64,000 nt of DNA, from assembly GCF_002804005.1 (NCBI RefSeq), contig NZ_CP024965.1, positions 124,001 through 188,000 on the forward strand. Direction: 5' to 3'. Positions 1 through 9,231 of the stretch are shown here, piece by piece. This stretch comes from Williamsoniiplasma somnilux. GTDB taxonomy: Bacteria; Bacillota_I; Bacilli_A; Mycoplasmatales; Mycoplasmataceae. Each line of letters starts with the position of its first letter. The stretch's first letter is position 1. Below the pieces are notes generated by a model that searched no databases, was not told the DNA's origin, and saw nothing but the letters and a program-made list of their open reading frames with translations. The position numbers were made by a program, and so were the translations under genes.

Positions 1-1
1 C

Positions 2-331
2 GAAGAACGTCTTCAATATTTCGACTATAACAAAGTTTATTCGAATATTGCCACAACTTTTTCAGCTCCTTTTATTCAAAGTTCTCATTTTTATAGTTAC
101 TATGTTTATGGATATTATTTATCAATGTTTTTAAATTTACATTATTTTGCAAATAAAGAATTGGTTCTTGAAAAAAATTCTTTATTTTTAGCAAAATTAA
201 AAATTCAAAACAAAATGATTGATGCCATCAGAACTATTACTCCAGAAGAATTTAATACATTTATTTTAAGAACAAACACTTGAATTAGTAAAATCAATTT
301 CAAAAAACTTAATAAGGGGGTATCAAAATAA
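2..331 (+). CDS. C-terminal part of an unrecognised protein (cut by window edge)
   Basis: An open frame enters from the left edge and ends at TAA 329-331, giving the last 109 residues with one UGA read as Trp. The stretch is rich in aromatic residues near its middle (for example FYSYYVYGYYLSMF) and basic at the end. I do not recognise a family. Its stop codon overlaps the ATG of the cardiolipin synthase gene by one base (ATAATG), and a GGGGG-containing ribosome-binding stretch for that gene lies inside its end, so the two are probably translationally coupled. The start and full length lie outside the window. Confidence 0.7.
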
Positions 332-1872
332 TGAGAAGACAAGTTGCATCATTTGGTTCATTATTATTCATGTTTTCTTTTTATGTGATAGCTGTCTCGT
401 TGTTAGCATATTTTTTATCAACTCAGTTTTTATGAATTTTATTAGGCGTTGAAATTTTATCAATATTTTTTGCTTTTTACGTAATGATTAATAAAAAAAG
501 AAGAATGGAAACTCGAATTAGATGATCAATCTTTATTGTGTTTTTTCCAATTCTTGGTATTGGTTCATATGTATATTTCGGACGTATGTACCATTATGAC
601 ACGGTGAAAGATTATAAGTATAAAAATTTTAGTGATTTTGGTAATAAAACCAAAGATCAAATGTTCGATCATGTTTTACCGGTAATGAATGAAGATATTC
701 CTGAATATAAACGAGCATTTATGATGGGGTTAAACGAGCAATCTGATTTAATTTATAAAAACACTTCTGTGTCTTTTTTACCAAACGGAACTGATGCTTG
801 AGTTTCTATTTTTAATGATATTAGTTCAGCTAAAAATTATATATTAATTAATTTGTACATAATCGAAGACGGAGAACTTTGTAGAAATTTTGTTCAAGCT
901 TTAAAAAATAAAATCGAAGAAGGAGTTAGAGTTTACATAATTTATGATTTTGCTGGGTCATATGCAAAATTTGATTTAAAAGTTCAAAAGGAATTAAAAA
1001 TGATGGGTGCACACTTAGTTCCTTTTTCTCCAATTGTTATGCCTTTTGTAGATTGAAAGGCTAACTATAGAGACCACAGAAAAGATTTTTCAATAGATGG
1101 AAGAATTGGTTATACTGGAGGAATTAATTTATCTGACGAATATATTAACATGAGCAAAAAATACGGTTATTGAAATGATAGTATGGTTAGGGTTGTCGGG
1201 GAAGCTGTTCAGGGTATAGAAAAAATATTTGCATCAGATTGAAAATTTATTAAAAAAGGTAAGGAAAAAATCACTGATTGAGAACCAGAAGTAGGGAAAT
1301 TACATCCTAAAAAAAATAATAACAAAGATTTAATCCAAATTGTTTCTTCTGGTCCAAATCATGCCTCACCTTTGCATTTAGATCTTTTACTAAACTTGAT
1401 AGGTTCTGCTCAAAAGCGTATATGATTATCTACACCATACTTTGTTCCACCAATAGAATTAATTAAGGCCATATCTTCTGCTGCCAAATCTGGTATTGAT
1501 GTTAGGTTGGTGTTGCCTGGAATGAGTGATAAATTCATGTTGTTGGATGTATCTAAAAAATGAACAGATGAACTTTATGAATCTGGTGTTAAAGTTTATT
1601 CGATGAATAATATTTTTAATCACACTAAAGCATTTTTGTTCGACGACGAGATTTGTTTCACAGGAACAACTAATATGGATTTTAGAGCTTTATTTACAGA
1701 CCAACAAACAATGTTATTGGTCAAGTCCAAAGAGTTTAATTCTCAGTTAGAAAATCGTTTTATAGATGATTTCAAAACATCTTTCTTATATAATTTCAAA
1801 CCTTCAAGAGAACATAAATGATTTACAAGACTTATTGTTAATATATACAACATTATTTCACCGTTGTTATAA
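331..1872 (+). CDS. cls: Cardiolipin synthase (phospholipase D superfamily)
   Basis: 513 residues, the usual size for bacterial cardiolipin synthases. It joins two phosphatidylglycerol molecules into cardiolipin and glycerol at the cell membrane. Hydrophobic segments lie at about residues 8-30, 33-50 and 67-85. Two PLD catalytic motifs are visible: HRKDFSID (H249, K251, D256) followed by GRIGYTGGINLSDEY, and HTKAFLFDD (H431, K433, D438) followed by FTGTTNMDFRA. Several UGA codons must be read as Trp. The start ATG overlaps the previous stop by one base, which supports this start. The next gene follows 16 bases later with an AGGAGG site. Confidence 0.95.
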
Positions 1873-1888
1873 TAATTAGGAGGTATTT

Positions 1889-2875
1889 ATGGAAACAAGC
1901 ACAATTGAAAAGGATTTAGCAAAATCTGGATGAAGCATTTTAAAAAAAGATCCGTTTATTAAAGACAATATTCTTCCACAACTTTATTTATATTTAAATG
2001 AAAAAGAGAAGGTGGAATCATTGGCATGAACTAGAAAAACTAACGAAAAAGGCGAATTAACAGCAACATATGTTTTATTAGTTTTAACAGAAAAGCGTAT
2101 TTTAGCATTATCTAAAAACTCTATTGTAGATGATTCAGAAATTCGTCAAAAATGATTTGATATTGACGAAATAAAATTTTTAGAAATGGAAAACTCTAAT
2201 ATTAGAGTGGGTTCTATAAGAATTAATTTCATTGCTAATGGTGTTGGTTATGCTTTAGAGTCAATTGACGAAAAATCTTCAAAACATTTTGTGGATTGAA
2301 CAGAAAAGGCTATTAAAAATTTTAAATTAAATCATGCTCATACAATGACTTATCCAAAATCAGATAATTTGAAAAATTTGCAAAAAATTGAACTCACTCA
2401 CAAAACTAAATCTAAAAAACAAAATCGTGAACATGTATTTGCAAATTATATTTTCGATCACCCTTCGCTAATTAAATCAAATCCAGCAATGCAAATTTTA
2501 TTATTCGCTTGTTCATTTGTATGACTGATTGTTGAATCTGTTGTTTCAGCAACCTTTGATAAAGATGGTTTTGTTGCTAGTGTAACAATCAGAGGAACCG
2601 GAATTTTTAGTTTAGTTTGAACAATTTTAGGATTGATTGTTTCCATATATTACATTATTAACATTTGAAAAAAAGATAAACTTGAAATTAATGTAATTTT
2701 AGCTTTAATAGTTTCAATAGGTTTTATATTTTTATTTGTTCTTTCTATTTTACAAATTACAGTTTCGTTATCATCAATTAATATGACATATATTGGAATT
2801 TTTACTTCCTTAATAATGTCCTCTACAACAGGAATTATTTTCGCTAAAGATTTTATTGAAAGAAATAATAAATAA
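1889..2875 (+). CDS. Membrane protein with soluble N-terminal half
   Basis: 328 residues; function not recognised. The first ~190 residues are soluble, with alternating hydrophobic strands (TYVLLVLTEKRILALS, INFIANGVGYALES) that resemble a PH-like beta fold; this is only an impression. The C-terminal part has four hydrophobic segments at about residues 200-223, 239-261, 270-291 and 302-319. TAGGAGG lies just upstream of the ATG. It probably shares a transcript with cls and is closed by a terminator two bases after its stop. A role in membrane lipid biology would be a guess from the neighbour only. Confidence 0.85.
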
Positions 2876-2877
2876 TG

Positions 2878-2902
2878 AAAACGGCTTGTCCGTTTTTCTT
2901 TT
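2878..2902 (+). terminator. Rho-independent terminator after the cls group
   Basis: Perfect 7-bp stem AAAACGG (2878-2884) / CCGTTTT (2890-2896) with loop CTTGT, followed by a T-rich run. It starts two bases after the stop of the membrane protein gene. Confidence 0.85.
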
Positions 2903-2931
2903 AATATAAAATATATCTTAAAGAGGTCTTT

Positions 2932-3642
2932 GTGATTATGTTTAACTTACAAAAATATTTTATAAAAATAATTGATGATACATTTAAACAAATAAAAATG
3001 AATGTTAACTTTGATTTGTCAGAAGAAGCAACTTCATTTTTTAAAAAAAATCATCGGATCACTAATTTTGCTCAATCTGTAGAATTTAATAATTTAGTTT
3101 TAAAACCACTAAAAATTTTACTAAACAACAATCAGCTTATTTATTCAAATGAATTTAAACTTGCTAGCAAAAAATGAGTTAGCGATTATGAATGTTGCAT
3201 TATAGTTTTAAACAAATTTCATGAGCATTTTGTCAATCTAATTGTTAATAAAGAAGACAATACCTTTATCAAATTAAAAAGTATTAATGAATTTTTGTTT
3301 AACAATTTTGTTGTTAAAATGTATGGTGAATATCATCTTGATTTTTTAAAAATGGATTTAGAAGTTATAACATCTAAAATTGTTCAAGTTTTTGATGAAA
3401 ATAATTTAGAGATTTTAAATTTAAACCAATTACTATCTTTAGAATCTGATTTGTTACAGAAAATAATTTTAAGTTTAAAAAATGCTCAAATTAGCGATGA
3501 CAATATTAAAAATGAATTTCTTTCGAAACTTTATCATTTTAAAAATTTATGCGCAATTTTATTATCATTGACATATAAAATACTAATAGAATTTAATTAC
3601 CCAGAAATTAATAAAAACATCGCTTACATATATATCAAATAA
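2932..3642 (+). CDS. Unrecognised protein, 236 aa
   Basis: Predicted 236-residue protein, Lys/Asn/Leu-rich and mostly helical in appearance, with no signal peptide or clear membrane segment. No family recognised. The start is uncertain: GTG 2932 lies 4 bases after AGAGGT and ATG 2938 lies 10 bases after it; the difference is two residues. One internal UGA is read as Trp. It is followed 17 bases later by another unrecognised gene with a strong AAGGAAAGGAG site, so the two form a pair between the cls group and the rpsL promoter. Confidence 0.7.
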
Positions 3643-3659
3643 GGAAAGGAGATATTTTT

Positions 3660-4580
3660 ATGTTAAATGAAAATCAAAAAACTAAATTTGAAAAAATAAT
3701 AATCAAATATGTTGATAAAAAAGATATTCATCCACGAACTCAAATTAAAGATATAAACATTTACAAAAATAAAATAATGGAAACATTATATGCTAATAAA
3801 GTTTTTACCTTATCTATTAATAAAGTTTTAAAATTATTACCTAAAAAATTATATGGAGATTTAAATTTGTTATGTGAAGCATTTTTTGACTTAAATGAAG
3901 AAGAATGATTAGAACTAACAATTAAATTTTTTGATAAATTCATTACCAATTCCGGAAGAGAATGGATTCCCCTTAATACTGTTGAAGAAAAAAAAGATGA
4001 AGCCGTTAATATAGAAGAAGAAATTTCTCATATTTATGAAGATTTAACAATTTTGAAAGAAACTAAAATTTTGAATCAAGAAAAGTATTCCAATCTTTTA
4101 GATGCTGGAGCATTCACGACTTATATTGATGAAAAAGGAAATACAAAACCAATAAAACATCTAGATGCAAAACAAGTTTCTCTAATTGATAAACTTCATC
4201 TTTTACAAAATATGATTGTTGATGAATTTGTTACTGATTTTGTTGAAAATCATTCAAAATCTACTTCAAAAGATAAAATGACTATCTTGATTGATTTAAT
4301 GAATTACAATAAAACTGTTATTGAATTTAAAAGAACGCAATTTGTTAATATTGATAAATTTGCAGATGAATTGCCAAATAAAGAAATCGAAAAAAATACT
4401 ATTAGAGCAATGAGAAGCGAGAAACGCCTTGTTTTAGTTAATGAAGTTTGAAACAACGATATTGAAGAACAATACCGTTGTTTTATCAAAAAACATTTAA
4501 GAAAAATCGGGTTTAGACCTGGAATCATTCTTATGAACAAAAATTACAAAACTTTATTTGAATTTTTAAGAACTAGATAA
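3660..4580 (+). CDS. Unrecognised cytoplasmic protein, 306 aa
   Basis: 306 residues, highly charged and helical, without membrane segments. An acidic linker (about residues 102-125, with runs of Glu) separates an N-terminal helical part from a C-terminal part that is rich in basic residues (KHLRKIGFRPGIILMNKNY near the end). No family recognised. Ribosome-binding site GGAAAGGAG precedes ATG 3660. It lies in an operon-like pair with the 236-residue gene, and a hairpin terminator directly downstream separates it from the rpsL operon. Confidence 0.75.
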
Positions 4581-4584
4581 TATT

Positions 4585-4620
4585 AAAAACATCAAAAGTT
4601 AATTAGACTTTTGGTGTTTT
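4585..4620 (+). terminator. Rho-independent terminator upstream of rpsL
   Basis: Stem AAAACATCAAAAGT / ACTTTTGGTGTTTT with a 7-nt loop and one G-T wobble pair, lying 4 bases after the preceding stop. The 3' arm ends in TTTT. Confidence 0.8.
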
Positions 4621-4669
4621 ATTGTTCTGCTTCAAAAAAATAAATTTGTCTTCTTTTTTCTTGTATTGT

Positions 4670-4678
4670 TGGTATAAT
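4670..4678 (+). promoter_or_regulatory. Extended -10 promoter of the rpsL operon
   Basis: TGGTATAAT, a perfect -10 hexamer (4673-4678) with the TGn extension. No convincing -35 lies at 16-18 bases. Transcription would begin near 4685. Confidence 0.75.
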
Positions 4679-4684
4679 TTTATA

Positions 4685-4705
4685 TGTGTGAGTTCGATAC
4701 ACACG
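4685..4705 (+). promoter_or_regulatory. Hairpin at the predicted 5' end of the rpsL mRNA
   Basis: GTGTG (4686-4690) pairs with CACAC (4700-4704), with a 9-nt loop. It sits at the predicted transcription start and about 15 bases upstream of the AAAGGAGG site. A similar GTGTG/CACAC hairpin occurs in the rpsJ leader. Confidence 0.45.
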
Positions 4706-4729
4706 GAAATGTGAAAGGAGGAAATTGCA

Positions 4730-5143
4730 ATGCCAACAATTAACCAATTAGTTAAAACTAGACGTAAAGCCAAAACTTGAAAAACTAAAGCTCCTGCTTT
4801 AAATAGAGGGATTAACTCTTTACAAAAAAAAGTTACCAGAGTTTCATCTCCACAAAAAAGAGGAGTATGTACTCGTGTGGCTACTATGACACCTAAAAAA
4901 CCCAACTCAGCATTACGTAAATATGCTCGTGTTAGATTAACAAATGGAATGGAAGTTAATGCCTACATCCCTGGTGAAGGACATAACCTACAAGAACACT
5001 CAGTTGTTTTAATCCGTGGTGGACGTGTAAAAGACTTACCTGGGGTACGTTACCACATTATTCGTGGAACACTTGATACTCAATCTGTTGATAAACGTCG
5101 TCAAAGCCGTTCTTTATATGGAACAAAAAGACCTAAATCTTAA
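4730..5143 (+). CDS. rpsL: 30S ribosomal protein S12
   Basis: 137 residues, full length. S12 sits at the decoding centre of the small subunit. The invariant blocks are present: MPTINQLV start, [11 protein letters not shown], and the loop [20 protein letters not shown] followed by DLPGVRYH. The decoding-site lysines and the P of TPKKPNS are all intact. A very strong AAAGGAGG lies upstream of the ATG. It is first in the rpsL-rpsG-fusA block driven by the extended -10 promoter at 4670-4678. One UGA codes for Trp in the N-terminal KTWKTK stretch. Confidence 0.99.
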
Positions 5144-5229
5144 TTATTTTTAAATAAAATAATCCGTGGAATACGAACCACAATTGATCGAAATTAAACA
5201 AAATATTTAAAATGAAAGGAGCAAAACCC

Positions 5230-5697
5230 ATGCGTAAAAATCAAGCCGAAAAAAGAGACGTTTTACCAGATCCTGTCTATAACTCAAAATTAGTTACTCG
5301 TGCTATTAACAAAATTATGTTAGATGGTAAGAGAGGAACTGCTCAAACAATTATTTATGATGCTTTTGCAATTATTAAAGAAAAAACTGGAGAAAATCCA
5401 ATTGATATCTTTAACAAAGCAATCAACAACATTGAGCCGCACTTAGAATTAAAAGTTCGTCGTATTGGAGGAGCTAACTATCAAGTTCCTGTTGAAGTAT
5501 CAGAAGAAAGAAAAGTTACTTTAGCATTACGTTGATTAATTAACTATTCAAGACTAAGAAATGAAAAAGTAATGACAGTTAAATTAGCAAACGAAATTAT
5601 TGATGCCTCAAACAATATTGGGGGATCAGTTAAAAAACGTGAAGATACTCACAAAATGGCAGAAGCAAATAAAGCCTTCGCACACTACCGTTGATAA
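5230..5697 (+). CDS. rpsG: 30S ribosomal protein S7
   Basis: 155 residues, normal length. S7 nucleates assembly of the 30S head and contacts the E-site t[18 protein letters not shown] at the start and the C-terminal AHYRW are typical. I chose ATG 5230, not the in-frame ATG 5212, because AAAGGAG (5215-5221) must lie upstream of the start and the family begins here. The final Trp is UGA followed directly by TAA. The 86-bp gap from rpsL contains a small GTGG/CCAC hairpin; in E. coli the S12-S7 spacer is where S7 represses its own operon. Confidence 0.98.
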
Positions 5698-5732
5698 TAA
5701 TCAATGTTCACTATTTATAGAAAGGATATAGT

Positions 5733-7802
5733 ATGGCAAGAGAATTTAGTTTAAAAGATACGCGTAACTTTGGAATTATGGCTCATATTGATGCTGGTAA
5801 AACCACAACTACAGAGCGTATCTTATTGCATACAGGAAAAATTCACAAAATTGGGGAAACTCATGAAGGTGAATCACAAATGGACTGAATGGCTCAAGAA
5901 CAAGAACGTGGAATTACTATTACTTCAGCTGCAACAACTGCATTTTGAAAAGGTAATCGTTTTAATATCATTGATACTCCTGGACACGTAGACTTCACAG
6001 TTGAAGTTGAACGTTCATTAAGAGTTCTTGATGGTGCAGTAGCCGTTCTTGATGGTCAATCAGGAGTTGAACCTCAAACAGAAACTGTTTGAAGACAAGC
6101 AACAACTTATAGAGTTCCCCGCATTGTTTTTGTTAACAAAATGGATAAAACAGGAGCTGATTTTGATTACTCAGTTAAATCAATTGGTGACCGTTTAGGA
6201 GCAAAAGCAGCACCAATTCAATTACCAATCGGAGCTGAAGAAAACTTTACTGGAATTATTGATTTAGTAGAAATGAAAGCGTACCACTTTGATGGTGCTG
6301 CTGAAGAAATCGCTAAAGAAATTGAAATTCCAGAAGATTTATTAGAAAAAGCAAAACAATTAAGATCTCAATTAGTTGAAACAGCTGTAGAATACGATGA
6401 AGAATTAATGATGAAATTCTTAGATGGAGAAGAAATTACCATTCCTGAATTGAAATCAGCAATTCGCAAGGGAGTTAACAGTGCTGACTTCTTCCCTGTT
6501 TTAGCAGGATCAGCATTTAAAAATAAAGGTGTTAAATTATTGCTTGATGCAGTTATTGATTACTTACCTTCACCAATTGATGTTCCTTCAATTAAAGGAA
6601 TTTTACCAAATGGAGAAGAAGCTGAAAGACATTCATCAGATGTTGAACCATTTTCAGCATTAGCTTTTAAAGTTATGACAGATCCATTTGTTGGTAAATT
6701 GACATTCTTCCGTGTTTATTCAGGAATTCTTGAAAAAGGAAGTTATGTTTTAAACTCAACAAAAGAACAAAAAGAACGTGTTGGACGTATTTTACAAATG
6801 CATGCCAATAATCGTACTGAAATTGATGTTGTTTATGCTGGAGATATTGCTGCTGCTGTTGGTTTAAAAAATACAACAACCGGAGATACTCTTTCAGATG
6901 AAAAGCACCAAATTATTTTAGAATCTATGGTTTTCCCAGAACCAGTTATTCAATTAGCATTAGAACCAAAAACTAAAGCTGATCAAGAAAAAATGGGAAT
7001 TGCTTTAAATAAATTAGCAGAAGAAGATCCAACTTTTAGAACATACACAGATGAAGAAACTGGACAAACAATTATTGCCGGAATGGGTGAATTACACTTA
7101 GACATTATTGTTGACCGTATGCGTCGTGAATTTAATGTTGAAACAAATGTTGGAGCACCACAAGTTTCATACCGTGAAACAGTTAAATTGCCAGGTAAAT
7201 CAGAAGGTAAATACATTAAACAATCAGGAGGGCGTGGATCATATGGTCACGTTGTTATTGAATTTGAACCAAACCCTGATAAAGGATTTGAATGAATTGA
7301 TAAAATCACTGGGGGACGTGTTTCAAAAGAATACATTAATGCTGCCCGTGCTGGTTTAGAAAGCGCTTTACAAAATGGTATTGTAGCCGGATTCCCAATG
7401 ATCGATGTTAAAGCAACTATCGTTGATGGGTCAATGCATGATGTCGATTCAAATGAAATGGCTTACAAAATTGCTGCTTCAATGGCACTAAAAGAAGCAG
7501 CTAAAAAAATGAACGCTGTTCTATTAGAACCAATTATGAATGTTGAAGTTACAATTCCTGATGAATACTACGGAGATGTAATGGGTAATATTTCTTCAAA
7601 ACGTGGACTAATTGAAGGTTCAGAACAAAGAGGAAATGCTCAAACTGTTAAAGCAAAAGTTCCATTAACAGAAATGTTTGGTTACGCAACAGAATTAAGA
7701 TCATTTACTCAAGGACGTGGAAATTACACAATGATTTTCAGTCACTATGCAGAAGCACCAAAATCAGTTGCTGAAGCAATTATCAAAAAAGCAGGTAAAT
7801 AG
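5733..7802 (+). CDS. fusA: Elongation factor G
   Basis: 689 residues. This ribosomal translocase GTPase moves tRNA and mRNA after peptide bond formation. The G1 loop [13 protein letters not shown], switch [10 protein letters not shown] and NKMDK are present. The switch I region contains the normal RGITI element. The C-terminal domains follow in standard order and contain GMGELHLDI. Five or more UGA codons are read as Trp at conserved positions. AAAGGA precedes the ATG, 35 bases after rpsG. It ends 136 bases before tuf, with a GC-rich hairpin in the gap. Confidence 0.99.
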
Positions 7803-7834
7803 TATTAATTTATAGTTTATTTCAAATATTATAT

Positions 7835-7845
7835 TAAAATAATAT
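7835..7845 (+). promoter_or_regulatory. Possible -10 region of tuf
   Basis: Two overlapping AT-rich hexamers, TAAAAT (7835-7840) and TAATAT (7840-7845), could serve as a -10 element. No good -35 is visible. A start at 7847-7852 would put the GC hairpin at the very 5' end of the tuf transcript. Confidence 0.35.
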
Positions 7846-7855
7846 GTGAATATGT

Positions 7856-7873
7856 CCGCCCCTACGGGGGCGG
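7856..7873 (+). promoter_or_regulatory. GC-rich hairpin with UACG tetraloop upstream of tuf
   Basis: CCGCCCC (7856-7862) pairs perfectly with GGGGCGG (7867-7873) around the loop TACG, so the closing unit is C(UACG)G, a member of the unusually stable UNCG tetraloops. No T-run follows, so it is not a standard terminator. It is an all-G/C stem in a very AT-rich genome, 65 bases before the tuf start. Confidence 0.8.
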
Positions 7874-7938
7874 TTAAGATACTAGAAAGTAAATCTAATA
7901 TCGCTATATAAAAAGATTTTTTAAGGAGAAATTACAAA

Positions 7939-9126
7939 ATGGCAAAAGAAGCATTTGATCGTAGTTTACCTCACGTTAACATTGGAACAATTGGACACGT
8001 TGACCACGGTAAAACTACTTTAACAGCTGCAATTACTAAAGTTTTGGCAGCAGAAGGTGGAGCAGAATTTAAAGATTATGCAAACATCGATAACGCACCA
8101 GAAGAAAGAGAACGTGGAATTACAATTAACACTTCTCACGTTGAATATAAAACTAAAAGCAGACACTACGCACACGTAGATTGTCCAGGACACGCCGATT
8201 ATGTTAAAAACATGATTACTGGTGCTGCACAAATGGATGGAGCAATCTTAGTTGTTGCTGCAACTGACGGACCAATGCCACAAACACGTGAACACATCTT
8301 GTTATCACGTCAAGTTGGAGTACCTCGTATGGTAGTTTTCTTGAACAAATGTGATATGGTTCAAGATGAAGAATTAATTGATTTAGTTGAAATGGAAGTT
8401 CGTGACTTATTAACAGCTTACGAATTTGACGGAGATAATGCACCAGTTATCCGTGGATCAGCTTTAGGAGCATTAAACGGAGAAGAAAAATGAGTTAATT
8501 CAGTTAAAGAATTAATGGATGCAGTTGATACATACATCCCAACTCCTGAAAGAGATTCAGCAAAACCATTCTTAATGCCTGTTGAAGACGTATTTACAAT
8601 CACAGGACGTGGAACTGTTGCTACTGGACGTGTTGAACGTGGAACTGTAAAAGTTAACGAAGAAATTGAAATCGTTGGTTTACATGAAGCAGCAACAAAA
8701 TCAGTTGTTACTGGATTAGAAATGTTTAGAAAATTATTAGACTTTGCTGAAGCAGGGGATAATGTTGGAGCATTACTACGTGGAGTTGATCGTGAATCAA
8801 TCGAACGTGGACAAGTTTTAGCAAAACCAGGAACAATTAAACCTCACACTAAATTAAAAGCATCAGTTTATGCTTTAACTAGTGAAGAAGGTGGACGTCA
8901 TAAACCATTCTTTAACAATTACCGTCCTCAATTCTACTTCCGTACAACTGACGTTACTGGAGAAGTGACTTTACCAGCCGGAACAGACATGGTTATGCCT
9001 GGAGATAATGTAGAAATTGAAATTTCATTAATTAAACCAGTTGCTATTGAGCAAGGAACAAAATTCTCAATCCGTGAAGGTGGAAGAACTATTGGTGCTG
9101 GAACAGTTATTGCTGTTGAAGCTTAA
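7939..9126 (+). CDS. tuf: Elongation factor Tu
   Basis: 395 residues, full length. EF-Tu delivers aminoacyl-tRNA to the ribosome as a GTP complex. G1 is GHVDHGKTT, switch I holds the RGITI element, then [26 protein letters not shown], and the domain 2/3 blocks [14 protein letters not shown] and [10 protein letters not shown]. Codon use is strongly biased (GGA, CGT, TTA), as expected for a highly expressed gene. Ribosome-binding site AAGGAGA. It is probably transcribed on its own as well as with fusA, and a terminator follows. Confidence 0.99.
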
Positions 9127-9147
9127 TCATTGATTTAATTAAAAATC

Positions 9148-9178
9148 AAAAAGAACTTTTAAAGTTCTTTTTTTATTT
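9148..9178 (+). terminator. Rho-independent terminator of tuf
   Basis: AAAAAGAACTT / AAGTTCTTTTT hairpin with a short TTTAA-type loop, followed by a long T run. It begins 21 bases after the tuf stop. Confidence 0.9.
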
Positions 9179-9196
9179 TTTTGATATAAATATATT

Positions 9197-9205
9197 TGGT
9201 AAAAT
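9197..9205 (+). promoter_or_regulatory. Extended -10 element upstream of the FtsX-type gene
   Basis: TGGTAAAAT, a -10-like hexamer with TGn extension, 26 bases before the ATG at 9232. Confidence 0.5.
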
Positions 9206-9231
9206 TAAACTATTAAAGGTTGGATGCTAAA

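Noticed and set aside
4603-4905. 100-codon ORF on the minus strand over the rpsL promoter
   Set aside because: It runs through the rpsL promoter, ribosome-binding site and S12 coding region; an antisense shadow.
5212-5229. Upstream in-frame ATG of rpsG (MKGAKP...)
   Set aside because: It would place the AAAGGAG ribosome-binding site inside the gene; the family begins at ATG 5230.
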